A stretch of 64,000 nt of DNA from Streptomyces sp. Alt3 (GCF_030719215.1 NZ_CP120983.1:806001-870000); one strand, 5' to 3'. Shown: positions 41,492-50,600, numbered from the stretch's first letter. Numbers and translations are program-made. The notes: generated from the sequence alone by a model not told the origin.

Positions 41492-42301
41492 TCAGCGCTT
41501 GCGGGCGACGCCCGCGTAACCGGGGATCGGCTCGTGGCCGGGGACGTCGATGACCTCGCCGAGCTCCGGACGCCACTCCGCGGAGAGCGAGACGCCCGGT
41601 TCGACGAGCGCGAGGCCGTGGAAGAAGGCGGTGAGCTCGGCGCGCGAGCGGGGCCGCAGGGTCATTCCTCGCGCCTTGTACATGGCCCTGGCCTGGGCCG
41701 CGCCCTCGGGGTCGAAGTCCCCCGTCGTGTGCGAGAGCACCAGATAGCTGCCGGACGGCAGCTGCTCCACGAGCCGGTCGACGAGATCGGCGGCGCCGTC
41801 CTCGTCGTCCACGAAGTGGAGCAGGGCGAGGAGGGAGAGCGCGATCGGACGGTCGAAGTCGAGGACCTTGCCCGCCGCCTCCAGGATCGCTTCGGGCCGG
41901 CGGGCGTCGGCCTGGATGTACTCGGTGGCGCCCTCGGGGGTGGAGCGCAGCAGGGCCGCCGCGTGCGCCAGCACGATCGGGTCGTTGTCGCAGTAGACGA
42001 CGCGTGCGTCCGGAGCGGTCCGCTGGGCGATCTGGTGGAGATTCGGCTCGGTGGGTATGCCCGATCCGATGTCGAGGAACTGGCGCACACCGTTCTCGGC
42101 GAGCCAGCGGGTCGCCCGGTGCATGAAGGCGCGGTTGACCCGTGCCATGTCACGTCCCCGGGAGTCCAGGGCGAGCAGCTGCTGGGCCATCTGTTCGTCG
42201 ACCGGGTAGTTGTCCTTGCCACCGAGGAACCAGTCGTACATCCGTGCCGGATGCGGCTTGCTCGTGTCGATCTCGACGGCCTGGGATTCCTGCGCGGTCA
42301 T
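41492..42301 (-). CDS. SAM-dependent methyltransferase, DUF574 family
   Basis: A 269-residue protein of the actinobacteria-typical DUF574 (Methyltransf_19) group. The opening IDTSKPHPARMYDWFLGGKDNY is diagnostic, followed by the SAM loop FLDIGSGIPTEPNLHQIAQ and YCDNDPIVLAHAAALL. Streptomycetes carry many copies, frequently next to XRE/DUF397 pairs, as here (the DUF397 gene starts 65 bases upstream). The methyl acceptor is unknown. It may be co-transcribed with the DUF397/XRE pair. Confidence 0.9.
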   Translation of the reverse strand: MTAQESQAVEIDTSKPHPARMYDWFLGGKDNYPVDEQMAQQLLALDSRGRDMARVNRAFMHRATRWLAENGVRQFLDIGSGIPTEPNLHQIAQRTAPDARVVYCDNDPIVLAHAAALLRSTPEGATEYIQADARRPEAILEAAGKVLDFDRPIALSLLALLHFVDDEDGAADLVDRLVEQLPSGSYLVLSHTTGDFDPEGAAQARAMYKARGMTLRPRSRAELTAFFHGLALVEPGVSLSAEWRPELGEVIDVPGHEPIPGYAGVARKR

Positions 42302-42365
42302 GACGCACTCCGTTGGTCGGGGACTTCGGCGAACAGCGTGTGGGGCGAGCCTGGGAGACTGTGTG

Positions 42366-42602
42366 TCAGGTGAGGAGGAAATCCGCCTGACCGGACTTGG
42401 CGCCCTGGATGAAGGCGGCGATCTCGCCGTTGGAGTAGATGAGCGCGGGGCCGTCCGGGTCCGCGGACTGACGGACCGCCACCCTGCCGTCGGCCAGCTT
42501 CATGGCCTCGATGCAATTGCCGCCGTTACCACCGCTCCACGGCTTGTACCAGCCTTCGGTGCCGAGGTCGGCGGCCGGCATGCCGTTGTATATGTGGTTC
42601 AT
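42366..42602 (-). CDS. DUF397 domain-containing protein
   Basis: A 78-residue protein of the DUF397 family: WYKPWSGGNGGNCIEAM and VAVRQSADPDGPALIYSNGEIAAFI match the typical W-x-K-S-x-x-S/G...N-C-V-E pattern and the RDSKDP-x-GP-x-L-x-F/Y core. These small proteins are partners of XRE/DUF5753 regulators in Streptomyces, resembling an antitoxin-like or signalling pair (as in BldB/WhiJ-type systems). The ATG shares a base with the stop of the regulator gene (TGATG), so the pair is translationally coupled. Confidence 0.9.
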   Translation of the reverse strand: MNHIYNGMPAADLGTEGWYKPWSGGNGGNCIEAMKLADGRVAVRQSADPDGPALIYSNGEIAAFIQGAKSGQADFLLT

Positions 42603-43462
42603 CACAGCTCCTTGCGGAAGTCCCTGAGGATTTCCTTCGTGCGTTGTGCAGTCGCGGCCTGAGCCGCCATGCGGTCCATGACCTCGAGGTAGGAAGCCAC
42701 CTCCGGGCGCGCGTCGAAGTAGACGGCGCCGGTCAGGTACTCGCTGTAGACCATGTCCGGGAGTTCCGGGACGGCGAAGCGGAAGAGGACGAACGGGCCG
42801 TACGTGCCCGGGTGGTGACCGGTCGCGAACTCCGCGATCTGGAGGGTCACGTTGGGCAGGTCCGTCGCTTCCAGCAGGCGGTCGACCTGCGCCCGCATCG
42901 CCTCGGGGCTGCCGACGGGACGGCGCAGGACGGTCTCGTCCATCACCACCCACAGCTTCGGCGCCTCGGCCTTGGTGAGCAGGGACTGCCGCTCCATCCG
43001 CAGCGCCACGTGGCGCTCGATGTCCGCGGGTCTGGTCTGGCCGACGGCGCCGGTACGCAGGACGGAGCGGGCGTAGTCCTCGGTCTGCAGCAGACCGGGG
43101 ACGAAGTGCGGTTCGTAGGTGCGCAGGAGGCTCGCGGCACCTTCCAGGCTGACGTACATGCTGAACCAGTCGGGCAGCACGTCGTGGAAGCGCTGCCACC
43201 AGCCCGGCTTGTTGGCCTCTTCGGCGAGTTCGACGAAGGCGTCCGTCTCTTCGTCGGCGATCCCGTAGGCCTTGAGGAGGAGTTGGACGTACGGGATCTT
43301 CAGCCCGACCTCGGCGGTCTCCATCCTGCGTATGGTCCCGGGGGCGACACGGAGCACCTTCGCCGCCTGGTCACGGCTCAGGCCGACGCGCTCCCGCAGA
43401 TCCTGCAGGCGCTTGCCGAGAACGACCTGACCCACGGTCGGGGCGGACCGCGGTTCGCTCAC
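42602..43462 (-). CDS. XRE-family regulator with DUF5753 domain
   Basis: A 286-residue regulator. The GTG at 43462 has GGGAGG seven bases upstream and begins SEPRSAPTVGQVVLGKRLQ. The helix-turn-helix spans about residues 15-70 (LRERVGLSRDQAAKVLRVAPGTI within), and the DUF5753 domain about 95-285 (LRTYEPHFVPGLLQTEDYAR). Proteins of this WhiJ-like class work with a small DUF397 partner, here the next gene. It probably controls its own operon or developmental targets. Confidence 0.9.
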   Translation of the reverse strand: MSEPRSAPTVGQVVLGKRLQDLRERVGLSRDQAAKVLRVAPGTIRRMETAEVGLKIPYVQLLLKAYGIADEETDAFVELAEEANKPGWWQRFHDVLPDWFSMYVSLEGAASLLRTYEPHFVPGLLQTEDYARSVLRTGAVGQTRPADIERHVALRMERQSLLTKAEAPKLWVVMDETVLRRPVGSPEAMRAQVDRLLEATDLPNVTLQIAEFATGHHPGTYGPFVLFRFAVPELPDMVYSEYLTGAVYFDARPEVASYLEVMDRMAAQAATAQRTKEILRDFRKEL

Positions 43463-43668
43463 TTCAGACCTCCCGATGCGCTGTGTGCCAGCAGTGTGCC
43501 ATGCGCACGGTCCCAGGGACACTGCCACTCTGAATTTTTCAGAGTGCCTCTTGCCAAGTGTTCATGTCAGGGGGAGAGTTGGTGACGGAACCAAGTTCGC
43601 GTGGTCGTTCCCGCCCCGTTCCGGGGCGGCGCGAAGCGTGACGCAGCCCCCACTGTGAGGATTCGGTC

Positions 43669-44127
43669 GTGGCACCTGGCAGTGCGCTCATCCCCCGGCT
43701 CATGGACCTCAGCCCCGGGACGGAAGCGCTCCGTTACTGCTTCGCACTGCCCGCGCGCCCCGAGTCCGTGGCCGGTGCCAGGCGGCTCACGCGGGCCCGG
43801 CTGGCGGACTGGCGGCTGACCGGGGACACCCATGACGCGGCGGTGCTGATCGTCTCCGAACTGTTCACGAACGCGGTGGTGCACACCGCGAGCGCCCGGG
43901 TCGTCTGCGAGCTCCGCTGCGACGCCGCCCGTCTGCGCGTCTCCGTGCAGGACCAGGGGCACGAGCCCGGCGGCCCGCGGCTCTCCCTCACCTCCGACGG
44001 GGAGCACGGGCGCGGCCTGCTGCTCGTCGACTCCATGAGCGCCGCCTGGGGGTCCCACGACGCGGGGAACCACTCCGGACGCATCGTGTGGGCGGAGCTG
44101 CCGTACGGTCCGGAGCGGTCATGCTGA
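43669..44127 (+). CDS. RsbW-like ATP-binding protein
   Basis: A 152-residue protein with a histidine-kinase-like ATPase fold (HATPase_c_2). The N box is ELFTNAVVHTASARV, the G1 region VSVQDQGHEPG and the G2 region GEHGRGLLLVDSM. Such stand-alone domains are numerous in Streptomyces and act as anti-sigma factors or small serine kinases. Divergent from the XRE/DUF397 operon across 206 bases. GTG start with GAGGA upstream. Its stop overlaps the next gene by seven bases. Confidence 0.88.
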   Translation: MAPGSALIPRLMDLSPGTEALRYCFALPARPESVAGARRLTRARLADWRLTGDTHDAAVLIVSELFTNAVVHTASARVVCELRCDAARLRVSVQDQGHEPGGPRLSLTSDGEHGRGLLLVDSMSAAWGSHDAGNHSGRIVWAELPYGPERSC

Positions 44128-44564
44128 GGAACGCCCTGTCCCTGCTCCTCGGGGCGCGCCGGGGACGCCCCGAGGAGCCGGACGGCGGCGCACCCGACCG
44201 GGTCCGGCTTCCGCTGCCGCCCGCGCTGTCGGCGAGCCTCGGCTGTGACGCGGTGGGCGTGCCCGCGCAGTACGGGTTCCGGCTGATGTCGCATCTGCCG
44301 CGTGCCGGATGCGTGTTCGCCGACGCGGACCGGTGGTGGTGGATCGTCCCGGCGGGTTCGGACCTCGACCTGGACTGGCCGGAGCAGGCTTCGTACGCCG
44401 CCGGGGCGTACGTCCCGGCCGGGCGGCCCCGGCTGATCCACACACCGGAGAGCCGCACGCCCTACACGCCTCCCATCCCGCTCTTCCTCATGGTGTGCCA
44501 GGTCACCGGCGTCGCTCCGTCCTGGGGCCCCTCCGGGCGGCCGAGGGCGGTACCCGCTCCCTGA
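44121..44564 (+). CDS. hypothetical protein coupled to the RsbW-like gene
   Basis: I do not recognise this 147-residue protein. It has no signal peptide or membrane segment. A central block, CVFADADRWWWIVPAGSDLDL, with a WWW triplet, and PLFLMVCQVTGVAPSWGP near the end are its most distinctive parts. The ATG overlaps the preceding stop (44121-44127), so it is likely translated with the anti-sigma-like ATPase and may act with it. Similar small companions accompany RsbW-like genes in Streptomyces, but function is unknown. Confidence 0.6.
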   Translation: MLRNALSLLLGARRGRPEEPDGGAPDRVRLPLPPALSASLGCDAVGVPAQYGFRLMSHLPRAGCVFADADRWWWIVPAGSDLDLDWPEQASYAAGAYVPAGRPRLIHTPESRTPYTPPIPLFLMVCQVTGVAPSWGPSGRPRAVPAP

Positions 44565-44571
44565 GGCGCCG

Positions 44572-44590
44572 GCCCCTGCCGTTCAGGGGC
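44572..44590. terminator. small hairpin between convergent genes
   Basis: GCCCCTG (44572-44578) pairs with CAGGGGC (44584-44590) around CCGTT. It lies just after the plus-strand stop at 44564 and includes the stop codon of the convergent glycosidase gene. Confidence 0.4.
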
Positions 44591-45929
44591 GGTCGAGATA
44601 CGCGAGCCCCGGGTGCGCCCCGGTGTACCCCTCGACGAGCCTGCGGGCCACGTTGACGGAGTCGACCAGCGGGTGCAGGGCGAAGGCGCGTACGGCCGCC
44701 GCCCGCGAGCCGCTCTCCGCCGCTTCGAGCACCGCACGCTCCACCGCCTTGACCGCGGTGACCAGCCCGACCGCGTGGTACGGGAGCGGGTCGACGGCGA
44801 CGGGATGCGCCCCGTTGGCGTCGACGAGACACGGAACCTCGATGACGGCGTCCTCGTCGAGGACCGTGAGGGTGCCCCGGTTGCGGACGTCGAGGATCAG
44901 CGAGGTGCGTTCGTCCCGGGCGACGGCCCGCATCAGCGCCAGGGCGACCTGCTCGTACCCCCCGGACTCGAGGTCGCTCTCCTCACGCTCACCGGCCCCC
45001 GCCACGTCCCGGTTCTCCGACATGTACGTGGCCTCACGTTCGGCACGCGTACGGTCCCAGGTGGCCAGCGGCGGGGCGGCCGGGTCCTTCATCCGGGCGT
45101 AGAAGCCCTCCTGCTGGTCGCGCAGGAAGGCGCCTCGGGTCTGTTCGGCGTCCTGGTAGGCACGGACCGCTTCCCGGTTGAAGTAGTAGTAGTGCAGGTA
45201 TTCGTTGGGGACGGCGCCCAGTGAGCGCAGCCAGTCCGCGCCGAACAGCCGGCCCTCCTCGAAGGAGCCGAGCAGGGCGGGATCGGCGAGCAGGCGCGGG
45301 AGTTGGTCACGCCCGTCGACATGGAGCCCGCGGACCCAGCCCAGGTGGTTGAGCCCGACGTAGTCGATCCACGCCCGGTCGGGGTCCACGTCCAGGACGC
45401 GGGCGATACGCCGGCCGAGTCCCACCGGTGAGTCGCAGATGCCGATGACCCGGTCGCCGAGGTGCCGGGCCATCGCCTCGGTGACCAGGCCGGCCGGGTT
45501 GGTGAAGTTGATGACCCACGCGTCGGGTGCGAGCCGGGCGATGCGCCGTGCGAGGTCGGTCGCGACGGGGACGGTGCGCAGTCCGTAGGCGATACCGCCC
45601 GCCCCGACCGTCTCCTGTCCCAGCACCCCCTCGTCGAGGGCGACACGCTCGTCGGCCGCCCGCCCTTCGAGACCGCCCACCCTGATCGCGGAGAAGACGA
45701 AGTCAGCACCCCGCAGGGCCTCGTCGAGATCACCGGTGGCGAGGACCGGGGGCGCGTCGTCGATGCCGGCGGCCTGTTCGGCCAGGACCCGTGCGACTGC
45801 GGTGAGCCGGTCGCCGTCCGTGTCGTACAGGGTCACCCGCGAGACGCGGCCTTCGGCGTGATCATCGAGGAGTGCCCTGTACACCAGGGGGACCCGGAAT
45901 CCGCCGCCACCAAGAATTGTCAGCTTCAC
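44583..45929 (-). CDS. glycoside hydrolase family 4 (6-phospho-beta-glucosidase type)
   Basis: A 448-residue GH4 enzyme, which uses NAD+ and a divalent metal instead of acid/base hydrolysis. The Rossmann start is VKLTILGGGGFRVPLVYRAL; then FVFSAIRVGGLEGRAADERV, VINFTNPAGLVTEAMARHL, the metal-ligand Cys in IGICDSPVG, and the metal His in GLNHLGWVRG. GTG at 45929 is chosen because it starts the dinucleotide fold directly; a frame to 45986 adds 19 residues without motifs. It would split phosphorylated or free beta-glucosides. No PTS or sugar ABC genes are adjacent. Confidence 0.92.
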   Translation of the reverse strand: MKLTILGGGGFRVPLVYRALLDDHAEGRVSRVTLYDTDGDRLTAVARVLAEQAAGIDDAPPVLATGDLDEALRGADFVFSAIRVGGLEGRAADERVALDEGVLGQETVGAGGIAYGLRTVPVATDLARRIARLAPDAWVINFTNPAGLVTEAMARHLGDRVIGICDSPVGLGRRIARVLDVDPDRAWIDYVGLNHLGWVRGLHVDGRDQLPRLLADPALLGSFEEGRLFGADWLRSLGAVPNEYLHYYYFNREAVRAYQDAEQTRGAFLRDQQEGFYARMKDPAAPPLATWDRTRAEREATYMSENRDVAGAGEREESDLESGGYEQVALALMRAVARDERTSLILDVRNRGTLTVLDEDAVIEVPCLVDANGAHPVAVDPLPYHAVGLVTAVKAVERAVLEAAESGSRAAAVRAFALHPLVDSVNVARRLVEGYTGAHPGLAYLDRP

Positions 45930-46010
45930 GCTGCTCGATGGTACGGGGCGGGAGGCCGGGTGCCCCGGACATCGGGCCCGGAGCACCCTGCACTGCGGAC
46001 CGCCGTGCCG

Positions 46011-47525
46011 TCAGTGGCCGTTCCACCACCGCACGACGGCACGCCAGACCTTCGCCGGCCCGCTCCGCTGCGCCGGGATGACGGCGCCCTCCGCGGACGC
46101 GGTGTCCGCGGGGGCGGCGGGCGCCCCGGGGGAAACGCGGCCGACGGGCGCCGCCCCGCGGACGGCGGGTGAGGCGACCACCCAGTCGCCGTGTGTCCGG
46201 GGCCGGGCCACGGCGGGCAGTGGTTCCTCGTCGATCTCCTGCTGCGGCGCCGGGGCGAACGTCGCCGGCAGGTCCACGAGATGCCGTGACATGAAGTTCC
46301 CGGCCCGGCTCAGCTTGTCCTCGTCGACCGCGAGCTCCAGGTCGGGCAGGCGCATCAGGAGGGCGTCGACGCCGACGTCGGCGATGGCGCGTCCGATGTC
46401 CTGGCCCGGGCACTCGTGGGGGCCGCTGCTGAACGCCATGTGGGCGCGGTTGCCCTCCATGCTGAGGGTCAGGTCGGGCCGTACGGCGGGATCCGTGTTG
46501 GCCGGCGCGATGCCGACGATCAGGGCGTCACCGGCCTTGATCTGCTGCCCGCCGAGCTCGGTGTCGCCCACCGCCCAGCGGCCGAGGACCGCGGTGAAGG
46601 GCGGCTCGTCCCAGAGGGTCTGCTCGACCGCCTCGGGCACGGTCATGTGCCCCCCGCTGAGCCTGGCCCGGAACCTGGGGTCGGTGAGCACCATGCGCAG
46701 GACGTTGGCGATCAGATTGGTGGTCGTCTCGTAGGCGACGATCAGGACCACCCTCAGGTGCTCGCTGACCTCCTTGTCGGTGAGGCCCGCGGGGTGTTCG
46801 ACCAGCCAGGTGGCGAAGTCCTCCGCCGGTGCGGCCCTTCGGCGCTGGACCAGCCGGTCCAGGGCGCCGATGACATAGGCGTTGCTGGCGACGGCGGTCT
46901 CCGAGCCACGCGTCATGTCACGGGCGGCCTGGACCAGACGGTCGTCGTACTCCTCCGGCATGCCGATGATCGCGCACATCACCATCATCGGGAGCCGCTC
47001 GGCGAACTGGTTGACCAGCTCGGCCCTGCCCTCGGCGCAGAAGTCGTTGACGAGCCGGTTGGAGTACCGGTTGATGTGGCGGCGCACGCCGCGGGTGTCG
47101 ATGCGCGCCATGCTGTCGGTGACCGCGCCGCGCAGCCGTTCGTGTTCGGCGCCCTCGGCGAAGGAGCAGACGGGCTGCCAGGTGAAGAGCGGGGCGAGCG
47201 GGTGGTCGGGGGCCACGCTGCCGTCCTGCAGGCCACGCCAGCGCCGCGAGTCGCGGGAGAACTGCGAGGGGGTGCGGGTCATGTGGAGGTTCTCGCTGTG
47301 TCCGAGGACCAGCCAGGCGGGGACGTCCTCGTGCAGCAGGACGGGCGCGACCGTGCCGTGTTCGGCGCGCAGCTTCTCGTACAGACCGGCGGGGTCGGTC
47401 TCGGCCTCGGGTCCGTAGAGCCGGCGCAGCCCGCCGGGCCCGATTCCCATGGAGTGCGCGGGGCATTGCGGGGGCGGAACCGGGCCTGCGGACGATCCGG
47501 GTTCGTACTGGAAGGGGGTTGTCAC
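46011..47525 (-). CDS. cvnE: conservon-associated P450, CYP157-like, lacking ExxR
   Basis: A 504-residue P450 directly after the cvnD GTPase gene (79-base gap). The heme loop FSSGPHECPG gives the cysteine ligand at Cys372. The I-helix region has LIVAYETTTN (about 261-270). At the K-helix, where nearly every P450 has ExxR, this protein reads EQTLW (301-305), with Leu replacing Arg. That matches the known peculiarity of the CYP157 family, which is linked to conservons. A C-terminal extension of about 85 residues is Pro/Ala-rich and ends VRWWNGH. It probably serves in conservon signalling; whether it is catalytically active is uncertain. Confidence 0.9.
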   Translation of the reverse strand: MTTPFQYEPGSSAGPVPPPQCPAHSMGIGPGGLRRLYGPEAETDPAGLYEKLRAEHGTVAPVLLHEDVPAWLVLGHSENLHMTRTPSQFSRDSRRWRGLQDGSVAPDHPLAPLFTWQPVCSFAEGAEHERLRGAVTDSMARIDTRGVRRHINRYSNRLVNDFCAEGRAELVNQFAERLPMMVMCAIIGMPEEYDDRLVQAARDMTRGSETAVASNAYVIGALDRLVQRRRAAPAEDFATWLVEHPAGLTDKEVSEHLRVVLIVAYETTTNLIANVLRMVLTDPRFRARLSGGHMTVPEAVEQTLWDEPPFTAVLGRWAVGDTELGGQQIKAGDALIVGIAPANTDPAVRPDLTLSMEGNRAHMAFSSGPHECPGQDIGRAIADVGVDALLMRLPDLELAVDEDKLSRAGNFMSRHLVDLPATFAPAPQQEIDEEPLPAVARPRTHGDWVVASPAVRGAAPVGRVSPGAPAAPADTASAEGAVIPAQRSGPAKVWRAVVRWWNGH

Positions 47526-47604
47526 GGTGGCTCCAGGAATAGGACGTTCCGGAACAGGGCTGTTGGGGACAGGGCCCGTTCGAATGCAGAGTTGGGTGCC
47601 GTCG

Positions 47605-48219
47605 TCAGGTGAGCGGCACGGCGAGGCTGTGCAGGTAGCGCATCAGGGTCATCAGCACGTCGCGGCTGGAGGCTCGCAGCCGCGCGTCGCAGTCGATCAT
47701 CGGAACCTCGTCCGGCAGGTCCAGCGCGCTGCGCAGGGCCTCGACGGGGTGTTTCGGGGCGCCGGGGAAGGTGTTGACGGCCACGACGAACGGCACGCCG
47801 CGCTCCTCCAGCCTGCCGATGACGTCGAAGCTGACCTGGAGCCGCCGGGTGTCGATGAGGACGACGGCTCCGAGTGCCCCTTCGAAGAGCCCGTTCCAGA
47901 GGAACCAGAAACGTTCCTGGCCGGGGGTGCCGAACAGATAGAGGATCAGTTCGTCGCTGAGACTGATCCGGCCGAAGTCCATCGCGACGGTGGTGGCCGT
48001 CTTGGTCTCCACCCCCACGTTGTCGTCCACGCCGACACCGGCCTGGGTCATGGTCTCTTCGGTCGTCAGGGGCCGGATCTCGCTGACCGATCCGACCATG
48101 GTCGTCTTGCCGACCCCGAACCCGCCGACGACGACGACCTTCACCGCGGCCGTGGCCGTGTCGGGGAGGACGTCCTCGCTGCGGGGGCCCGTGACCGTGT
48201 CAGAGCTTCTGAAGTCCAT
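47605..48219 (-). CDS. cvnD: conservon small GTPase (CvnD)
   Basis: A 204-residue GTPase of the MglA/Ras-like conservon class. The P-loop is GGFGVGKTT (near residue 33), followed by the G3 motif within LYLFGTPGQERFWF (a DxxG equivalent: GTPGQ) and the NTF block in VVAVNTFPGA that stands for NKxD. It acts with CvnB, CvnC and the CvnA kinase-like protein in a membrane-associated signalling complex. Its start overlaps the end of cvnC by 20 bases. Confidence 0.93.
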   Translation of the reverse strand: MDFRSSDTVTGPRSEDVLPDTATAAVKVVVVGGFGVGKTTMVGSVSEIRPLTTEETMTQAGVGVDDNVGVETKTATTVAMDFGRISLSDELILYLFGTPGQERFWFLWNGLFEGALGAVVLIDTRRLQVSFDVIGRLEERGVPFVVAVNTFPGAPKHPVEALRSALDLPDEVPMIDCDARLRASSRDVLMTLMRYLHSLAVPLT

Positions 48220-48568
48220 GCATCACCGCTTCGAGGAGGGACCGGTCCGGGAGCGCGGCGCGGACGATGGGCGCGCGCGACTCGATCAGTTCGGTCGCCA
48301 GGAGTTCTGTCAGGAGCGAAGTGACCACGCTGAAGGGGAGACTCAGGTAGGCCGAGATCTCGGCGACGGACAGCGGCGCCTTGCAGAGCCGCAGGATCGC
48401 GGCCTGTTCGGGCTGGACCGTCGGCGACGGCTCGGCCTGCGCCACCACCATCGTGACGAGGTCGAGCGCCGCTCTCTCGCCGTCGGGGGCACCGGTGATC
48501 ACGTACAGCCGTTCCGGGTCGCTCACCGCCGGGTCGGCCTTCCGGCGTTCTCGTCGGGGAGGACTCAT
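48200..48568 (-). CDS. cvnC: conservon DUF742 protein (CvnC)
   Basis: A 122-residue DUF742 protein: RLYVITGA near residue 21, then ALDLVTMVVAQ, ILRLCKAPLSVAEISAYLSL and PFSVVTSLLTELLATELIE. The middle part resembles a winged helix. CvnC is the third component of conservons, of unknown biochemical role, acting with the roadblock protein and the GTPase. The ATG overlaps the cvnB stop (48565-48568), and its end overlaps cvnD. Confidence 0.92.
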   Translation of the reverse strand: MSPPRRERRKADPAVSDPERLYVITGAPDGERAALDLVTMVVAQAEPSPTVQPEQAAILRLCKAPLSVAEISAYLSLPFSVVTSLLTELLATELIESRAPIVRAALPDRSLLEAVMHGLQKL

Positions 48569-48972
48569 CCGGCCTGCCCGTCGTGGCGCGGGGGACTGGT
48601 CAGGTGCGCGCCGATACGGACGACCATGTCGCGCATGCGGGCGCCCACCAGTCCGGCGTCGACCGTCTCGCCGGCCAGGACTGCGAGGTAGGCGCCGGCA
48701 CCCGCGGCCATCAGGTAGAAGAACCCTCCGGTGACCTCGATGACGACGAGCTTCATCAGCCCGTCGCTGTAGGGGATCTCGGTGGCGACCGCGGCGGCCA
48801 GGCTCTGCAGTCCGGCGCAGGCGGCGGCGAGACGGTCGGCGACGTCGGGGTCCCCGCCGTGCCGGGCGATGCGCAGGCCGTCCGCGGAGAGCACCACGAT
48901 CTGGTGGATGCTCGGTACGTCGTCGGCCAGTTCCTTGAGCATCCAGTCCATGTTTCCCCGTTGCTGGATCAC
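48565..48972 (-). CDS. cvnB: conservon roadblock/LC7 protein (CvnB)
   Basis: A 135-residue roadblock/LC7 domain protein (MglB-like): LKELADDVPSIHQIVVLSAD, GLRIARHGG, LAAACAGLQSLAAAVA, and GFFYLMAAGAGAYLAVLAG. Such proteins act as GAPs or scaffolds for the CvnD-type GTPase. GTG at 48972 is supported by the GTGA overlap with the cvnA stop (48969-48972) and an upstream GGGAGACGAGAA; a frame to 48993 would add seven residues. Confidence 0.93.
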   Translation of the reverse strand: MIQQRGNMDWMLKELADDVPSIHQIVVLSADGLRIARHGGDPDVADRLAAACAGLQSLAAAVATEIPYSDGLMKLVVIEVTGGFFYLMAAGAGAYLAVLAGETVDAGLVGARMRDMVVRIGAHLTSPPRHDGQAG

Positions 48973-50600
48973 TTCTCGTCTCCCTTGTCCCACGCGTCAT
49001 CAGAGTCTGTGTCGTTCCCGGGGTCCCTGGGCACACCGTTGACGGCCTGGGTGAAGGCCTCCAGCCAGAGGCCGGGCGGTGCCGTCCCGCCGCCACCGTG
49101 TCCGTTGTGCCCGTTGCGCGCGGCCGGTTCGGCGGCCGGCGCGGACTGTTGCGGGAGGTTGTGCGATCCGAGGGGTGCGCGCCCTCGGCTGCGGCGCTGC
49201 GGGAGCCCGCCCTCGGTCCACTCGGTCACGACGATCTCGTCGTCGCCCATGGCCGCCGAGGCGGCGGGCCCGGGCCGTGCGGCCGAGGCCGCCGGGGCCG
49301 GTTGGGGGACGGGGGTCGCGAGCGACGGGACGGGGCCGGTCGCGGCGGGGCGCGCCTTGTGCTTGCCCCGCGGGGGGACGACGTGCTGCATCTGCGACAT
49401 GTCGAGCGAGCTCTGGGGCCGCGAGGTGGCGCCGATGCCGTGCGCGATGCCTGGAGCGGGGCCGGTGGTGATCATGTCGCGCGGCACGATGAGGACGGCG
49501 CGGACCCCGCCGTACGCGGACTGCCGCAGGGAGACCTGGAGTTGGTACATGCGGGCGAGCCGGCCGACCACGGCCATGCCGAGGCGCGGGGACTCCCCCA
49601 GGTCGTTCATGTTGATGCCGGCCTGTGCCTGGGCGAGCATGTTCTCGGCCCGCACACGGGCTTCCTCGCTGAGGCTGACGCCGCCGTCCTCGATCTCGAT
49701 GGCGATGCCCGTCTGCACCTCGACCGCGGTGACGTGCACCCGGGTCTGCGGCGGCGAGTAGCGCGTCGCGTTGTCGAGGAGCTCGGCGCAGGCGTGGATG
49801 AGCGGCTCGACCGCGGTGCCGACGATGGCGACCTTGGCGATCGAGTGCAGGTCGACGCGCTGGTACTCCAGGATCCGGGACATGGCGCCACGCAGCACGC
49901 TGAACAGCGGCACGGCCTTGGGCCACTGGCGGCTGGGGCGTGCGCCGCCGAGTACGGCGATGGAGTCGGCGAGGCGGCCGATCAGCGCGGTGCCGTGGTC
50001 GATGCGCAGGAGGTCGTCGAAGACGTCGGGGTTGCGCCCGTGGTGGTCCTCCATCTCCCGGAGTTCACTGGCCTGCCGGTGGACGATGGCCTGGACCCGG
50101 CGGGCGACACTGACGAAGGCGCGCTGCGCGGAGTCACGCATCGCCTCTTCGTTGTCGATGATGTCGAGGACCTGGAGGACCAGGGCACGCTGCGCCTTGG
50201 GGAGGTTGCGGTAGGACGCGTCGGCGTCGACGATGTCGCGCATCACCTCCTGCGGGGAGTTGCTGGCGCGCAGCCGGCGGATGGCCGCGGGCAGGAGTTC
50301 CTTGCTGAGCCGTTCGGTCTCCTGGTCGTAGGTGGCGATCCTGTGTTCCAGGGCCGCGATGCGCCGTTCGTACTCGGCCCGCTGGACGCGCGTCGCCCGG
50401 CGTCGGCGGTTCAGTACGACGGCGAGCGTGGCGACCACGACTGTGGCGACCGCACCGCACCAGACGACTGCCGCCCGTGTGGCTCCGGTGACCGGCACCG
50501 CGCCGGCAGCGGTGGCGCCTGCCATCAGCACCACGGGCAGGAGCGCGGCACGGACTACGGGGATGTCTCTTTTGGTCGGCGGTGATTCAACACGGACCAT
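48969..50600 (-). CDS. cvnA: conservon sensor kinase-like protein (CvnA)
   Basis: A 543-residue membrane protein with two hydrophobic segments near the N-terminus (about 16-38 and 44-63), a coiled-coil-like region (70-110), a helical region and an HATPase_c domain (about 265-375; N box ELLDNATRYSPP, then IEIEDGGVSLS and LGMAVVGRLARMYQL). The C-terminal 165 residues are disordered, Pro/Ala/His-rich. It heads the cvnA-B-C-D-P450 operon and should sense an envelope or lipid signal. GAGGG precedes the ATG. I see no clear phospho-accepting histidine box. Confidence 0.93.
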   Translation of the reverse strand: MVRVESPPTKRDIPVVRAALLPVVLMAGATAAGAVPVTGATRAAVVWCGAVATVVVATLAVVLNRRRRATRVQRAEYERRIAALEHRIATYDQETERLSKELLPAAIRRLRASNSPQEVMRDIVDADASYRNLPKAQRALVLQVLDIIDNEEAMRDSAQRAFVSVARRVQAIVHRQASELREMEDHHGRNPDVFDDLLRIDHGTALIGRLADSIAVLGGARPSRQWPKAVPLFSVLRGAMSRILEYQRVDLHSIAKVAIVGTAVEPLIHACAELLDNATRYSPPQTRVHVTAVEVQTGIAIEIEDGGVSLSEEARVRAENMLAQAQAGINMNDLGESPRLGMAVVGRLARMYQLQVSLRQSAYGGVRAVLIVPRDMITTGPAPGIAHGIGATSRPQSSLDMSQMQHVVPPRGKHKARPAATGPVPSLATPVPQPAPAASAARPGPAASAAMGDDEIVVTEWTEGGLPQRRSRGRAPLGSHNLPQQSAPAAEPAARNGHNGHGGGGTAPPGLWLEAFTQAVNGVPRDPGNDTDSDDAWDKGDEK

